Origin: DASRDR01 sp963812945 [NCBI: uncultured Candidatus Rokubacteria bacterium] | GTDB lineage: Bacteria > Methylomirabilota > Methylomirabilia > Rokubacteriales | DNA: 64,000 nt | Direction of reading: 5' to 3' | Assembly (NCBI GenBank): GCA_963812945.1 | Contig: CAWEXD010000008.1 | Span: 1,612,001 to 1,676,000, forward strand | Shown: one piece after another, positions 62,735-64,000 of the stretch | How positions within the stretch are numbered: the first letter of the stretch is position 1 | How the letters are laid out: every line of letters starts with the position of its first letter | Notes under the pieces: generated by a model | What the model was told of the DNA's origin: nothing | What the model saw: the letters and a program-made list of their open reading frames with translations, nothing else | Databases searched by the model: none | Program-made: the position numbers and the translations under genes

Positions 62735-64000
62735 TCAGGGCCGAGGCGCGGCCGGCGCGGCGGGCGGGCCGCCGGTCGCGGGCAGCGCCGCGCCATCGGC
62801 AGGCGGCCACGGCTGGCCCCGGAGCTCCGCCGCCCGGCGCAGATGCACCTCCGCGTCTGCCGGGCGTCCCTCGGCCGTGAGCGCCCGGCCGAGGTAGTCG
62901 TGAGCCCGGGCCATGTCGGGGGCGAGCCGAACCGCGCGCTCGAGAGTCTCCACCGCCCGGCCCGTGGCGCCGCTCTCGTAGAGCACTGAGCCGAGATCGG
63001 TCTGTCCCTCCGGCCAGCCCGGGGCGACCTGGACCGCGCGGCGCAGGACGGCCGCCGACTCCTCGAAGCGTCCCTGGGCCGCGAGGATCCGGCCGAGATT
63101 CTGGAGTACCCCGCGGGTCGGCCAGAGGTCCCCCGCGCGGCGGGCGTGAGCCTCGGCCCGCTTGAACTCCCCCGCGTGAGCGAGGACCCAGCCGAGATTG
63201 TTGTGGGCCACGGGCGAGTCGGGAACGACGCCGAGCGCCCATCCCCAGAGCGTCACGCCGTTCCGCCAGATCTTCGACTGGTTCCAGCTCAGCACGCTCC
63301 AGCCGAGCAGGAGCGCGATCGTCGCGGTGACGATGGCGCCCGCCCGGACCCGGTCGAGCCGCCCGCGCTGGACTGCCCGCCAGCCCAGCACCGCGGCGCC
63401 GCCGGCGACCACCGCCCATCCGATGCACGCCACGTAGGTGTACCGATCCCCCACGCCACGCAACCGGCCGAACGGGAGGATCCCGGAGAGCGGCGCCAGG
63501 ACCACGCCGTACACCACCCACGCCGTGAGCGCTCCCGGCCACCGACGCCGGAGCGCGACCAGAGTCACCGTGATGCCGGCAACCACGCCGACGCTCAGGA
63601 GCACCGTCCCCAGCATCGGGGCCCCGCGCTCCGGCATGGGGTAGAGGGGGCTCAGCCCGACCGGGACGAGCGTCTTCCACACGTAAAACGCGGCGCTGTA
63701 GACGCTCCAGGCCAGGGCGATCGGGGTGTCGTAGTCGAGCTGCCAGAACTCGACCGCGTCGTCGCCGCGCGCGAGGAGCCCCATGGGCACCGCCAGGAGC
63801 GTGAGCGCCCCGAAGGGAAGCTTCTCGGCCCACACGCGCCACACCGCGGGGCCACGCCACCGACCGGGAGCGCCGCCGAGCCGCCGGAGCGGATAGACGT
63901 CCAGCGCCACCAGCACCGCGGGCAGCACGAGCCCCGTCGCCCGCGTCAGGAGCGACGCCGCGAACAGGAGCAGGGCGCCGACCAACCACGTCCCGGACAC
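62735..64000 (-). CDS. TPR membrane protein, TMTC-like (partial, N-terminus off the window)
   Basis: The 421 residues in the window cover the later transmembrane helices (WLVGALLLFAASLLTRATGL, LPAVLVALDVYPLRRLG, RYTYVACIGWAVVAGGAAVL) and four or five TPR units (SPVAHNNLGWVLAHAGEFKR, GVLQNLGRILAAQGRFEESA, ARAHDYLGRALTAEGRPADA), ending in a Pro/Ala-rich tail. It closely parallels the neighbouring downstream gene (YPLRRL, GLSPLYPMP, ILPFGRLRG), so the two arose by tandem duplication. The N-terminal NWDD loop lies beyond the window, so its integrity cannot be judged. Confidence 0.88.
   Translation of the reverse strand: MSGTWLVGALLLFAASLLTRATGLVLPAVLVALDVYPLRRLGGAPGRWRGPAVWRVWAEKLPFGALTLLAVPMGLLARGDDAVEFWQLDYDTPIALAWSVYSAAFYVWKTLVPVGLSPLYPMPERGAPMLGTVLLSVGVVAGITVTLVALRRRWPGALTAWVVYGVVLAPLSGILPFGRLRGVGDRYTYVACIGWAVVAGGAAVLGWRAVQRGRLDRVRAGAIVTATIALLLGWSVLSWNQSKIWRNGVTLWGWALGVVPDSPVAHNNLGWVLAHAGEFKRAEAHARRAGDLWPTRGVLQNLGRILAAQGRFEESAAVLRRAVQVAPGWPEGQTDLGSVLYESGATGRAVETLERAVRLAPDMARAHDYLGRALTAEGRPADAEVHLRRAAELRGQPWPPADGAALPATGGPPAAPAAPRP

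Noticed and set aside
59232-63989. Minus-strand frame of about 1,585 codons spanning the ThDP enzyme and the TPR genes, suggesting a giant fusion
   Set aside because: Only the last 558 codons are protein-like; upstream the frame is out of register with the real TPR gene, and a clear Shine-Dalgarno/ATG start exists at 60908.

Overview
The window is a GC-rich (roughly 70% by eye), densely packed bacterial chromosome segment. Nearly all genes are on the minus strand; the exceptions are a coiled-coil gene plus ku (29.2-31.0 kb), tag plus a small membrane gene (37.7-38.7 kb) and a few gene remnants. The mix of housekeeping genes, an aerobic CO-dehydrogenase-type molybdoenzyme cluster, bacterial Ku, DUF3047/DUF937 proteins and TPR-mannosyltransferase paralogs fits a soil or subsurface lineage such as Rokubacteria/Methylomirabilota. 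That placement is inference; nothing here proves the taxon.

Layout. 1-3.4 kb: ribE (cut by the window edge), ribD, ftsY and a RodZ-like HTH protein in one tightly overlapping operon. 3.4-6.0 kb: a disturbed patch between that operon and smc. It holds truncated anti-sigma (RskA) and DUF4394 tails meeting head to head, a displaced 73-bp copy of the smc 3' end, a GT39/DUF2142-like membrane protein and the tail of an unknown gene. 6.0-16.0 kb: smc, secA, recN, nadK and tlyA; smc and secA each carry one apparent single-base frameshift. 16.0-24.7 kb: phosphohexomutase, rhomboid protease, a paired M16 peptidase set, a HIT protein, an HD-GYP response regulator and a sensor kinase whose phospho-accepting His and N-box Asn are both replaced. 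24.7-28.7 kb: exported proteins (lipoprotein-like, DegP-like protease, DUF3047, DUF937-OmpA).

29.2-33.5 kb: a coiled-coil protein and ku, followed by a graveyard of 3'-terminal gene fragments (ABC substrate-binding tail, ku tail, integrase tail, PDZ tail) around a tRNA-Ala(CGC) gene. A 59-bp repeat 1,150 bp from the tRNA end and the integrase remnant mark an old integration site. 33.5-43.4 kb: a membrane-fused spermidine-synthase-like protein, slipin/NfeD, tag, alkaline phosphatase, a PPOX-fold oxidase, agmatinase and glycyl-tRNA synthetase.

43.5-56.7 kb: sufS and sufU, a molybdopterin-binding protein, XdhC, PhoX and the coxE-D-mocA-M-L-S-G cluster. CoxL has the form II active-site motif AYRGAGR, so true CO oxidation is uncertain. 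XdhC, MocA, the molybdopterin-binding protein, CoxD/E and possibly SufS/SufU would mature this enzyme. 56.7-64 kb: a small membrane protein, larC, an orphan ABC-type substrate-binding protein, a benzoylformate-decarboxylase-like ThDP enzyme and two tandem TPR membrane proteins, the second cut by the window edge.

A recurring regulatory theme is a TANNNT -10 box only 6-12 nt before a start codon that lacks a Shine-Dalgarno sequence (secA, glyS, xdhC, ku, peroxiredoxin, nfeD, tag, and a 17-codon uORF before the sensor kinase). This suggests leaderless transcripts are common here.
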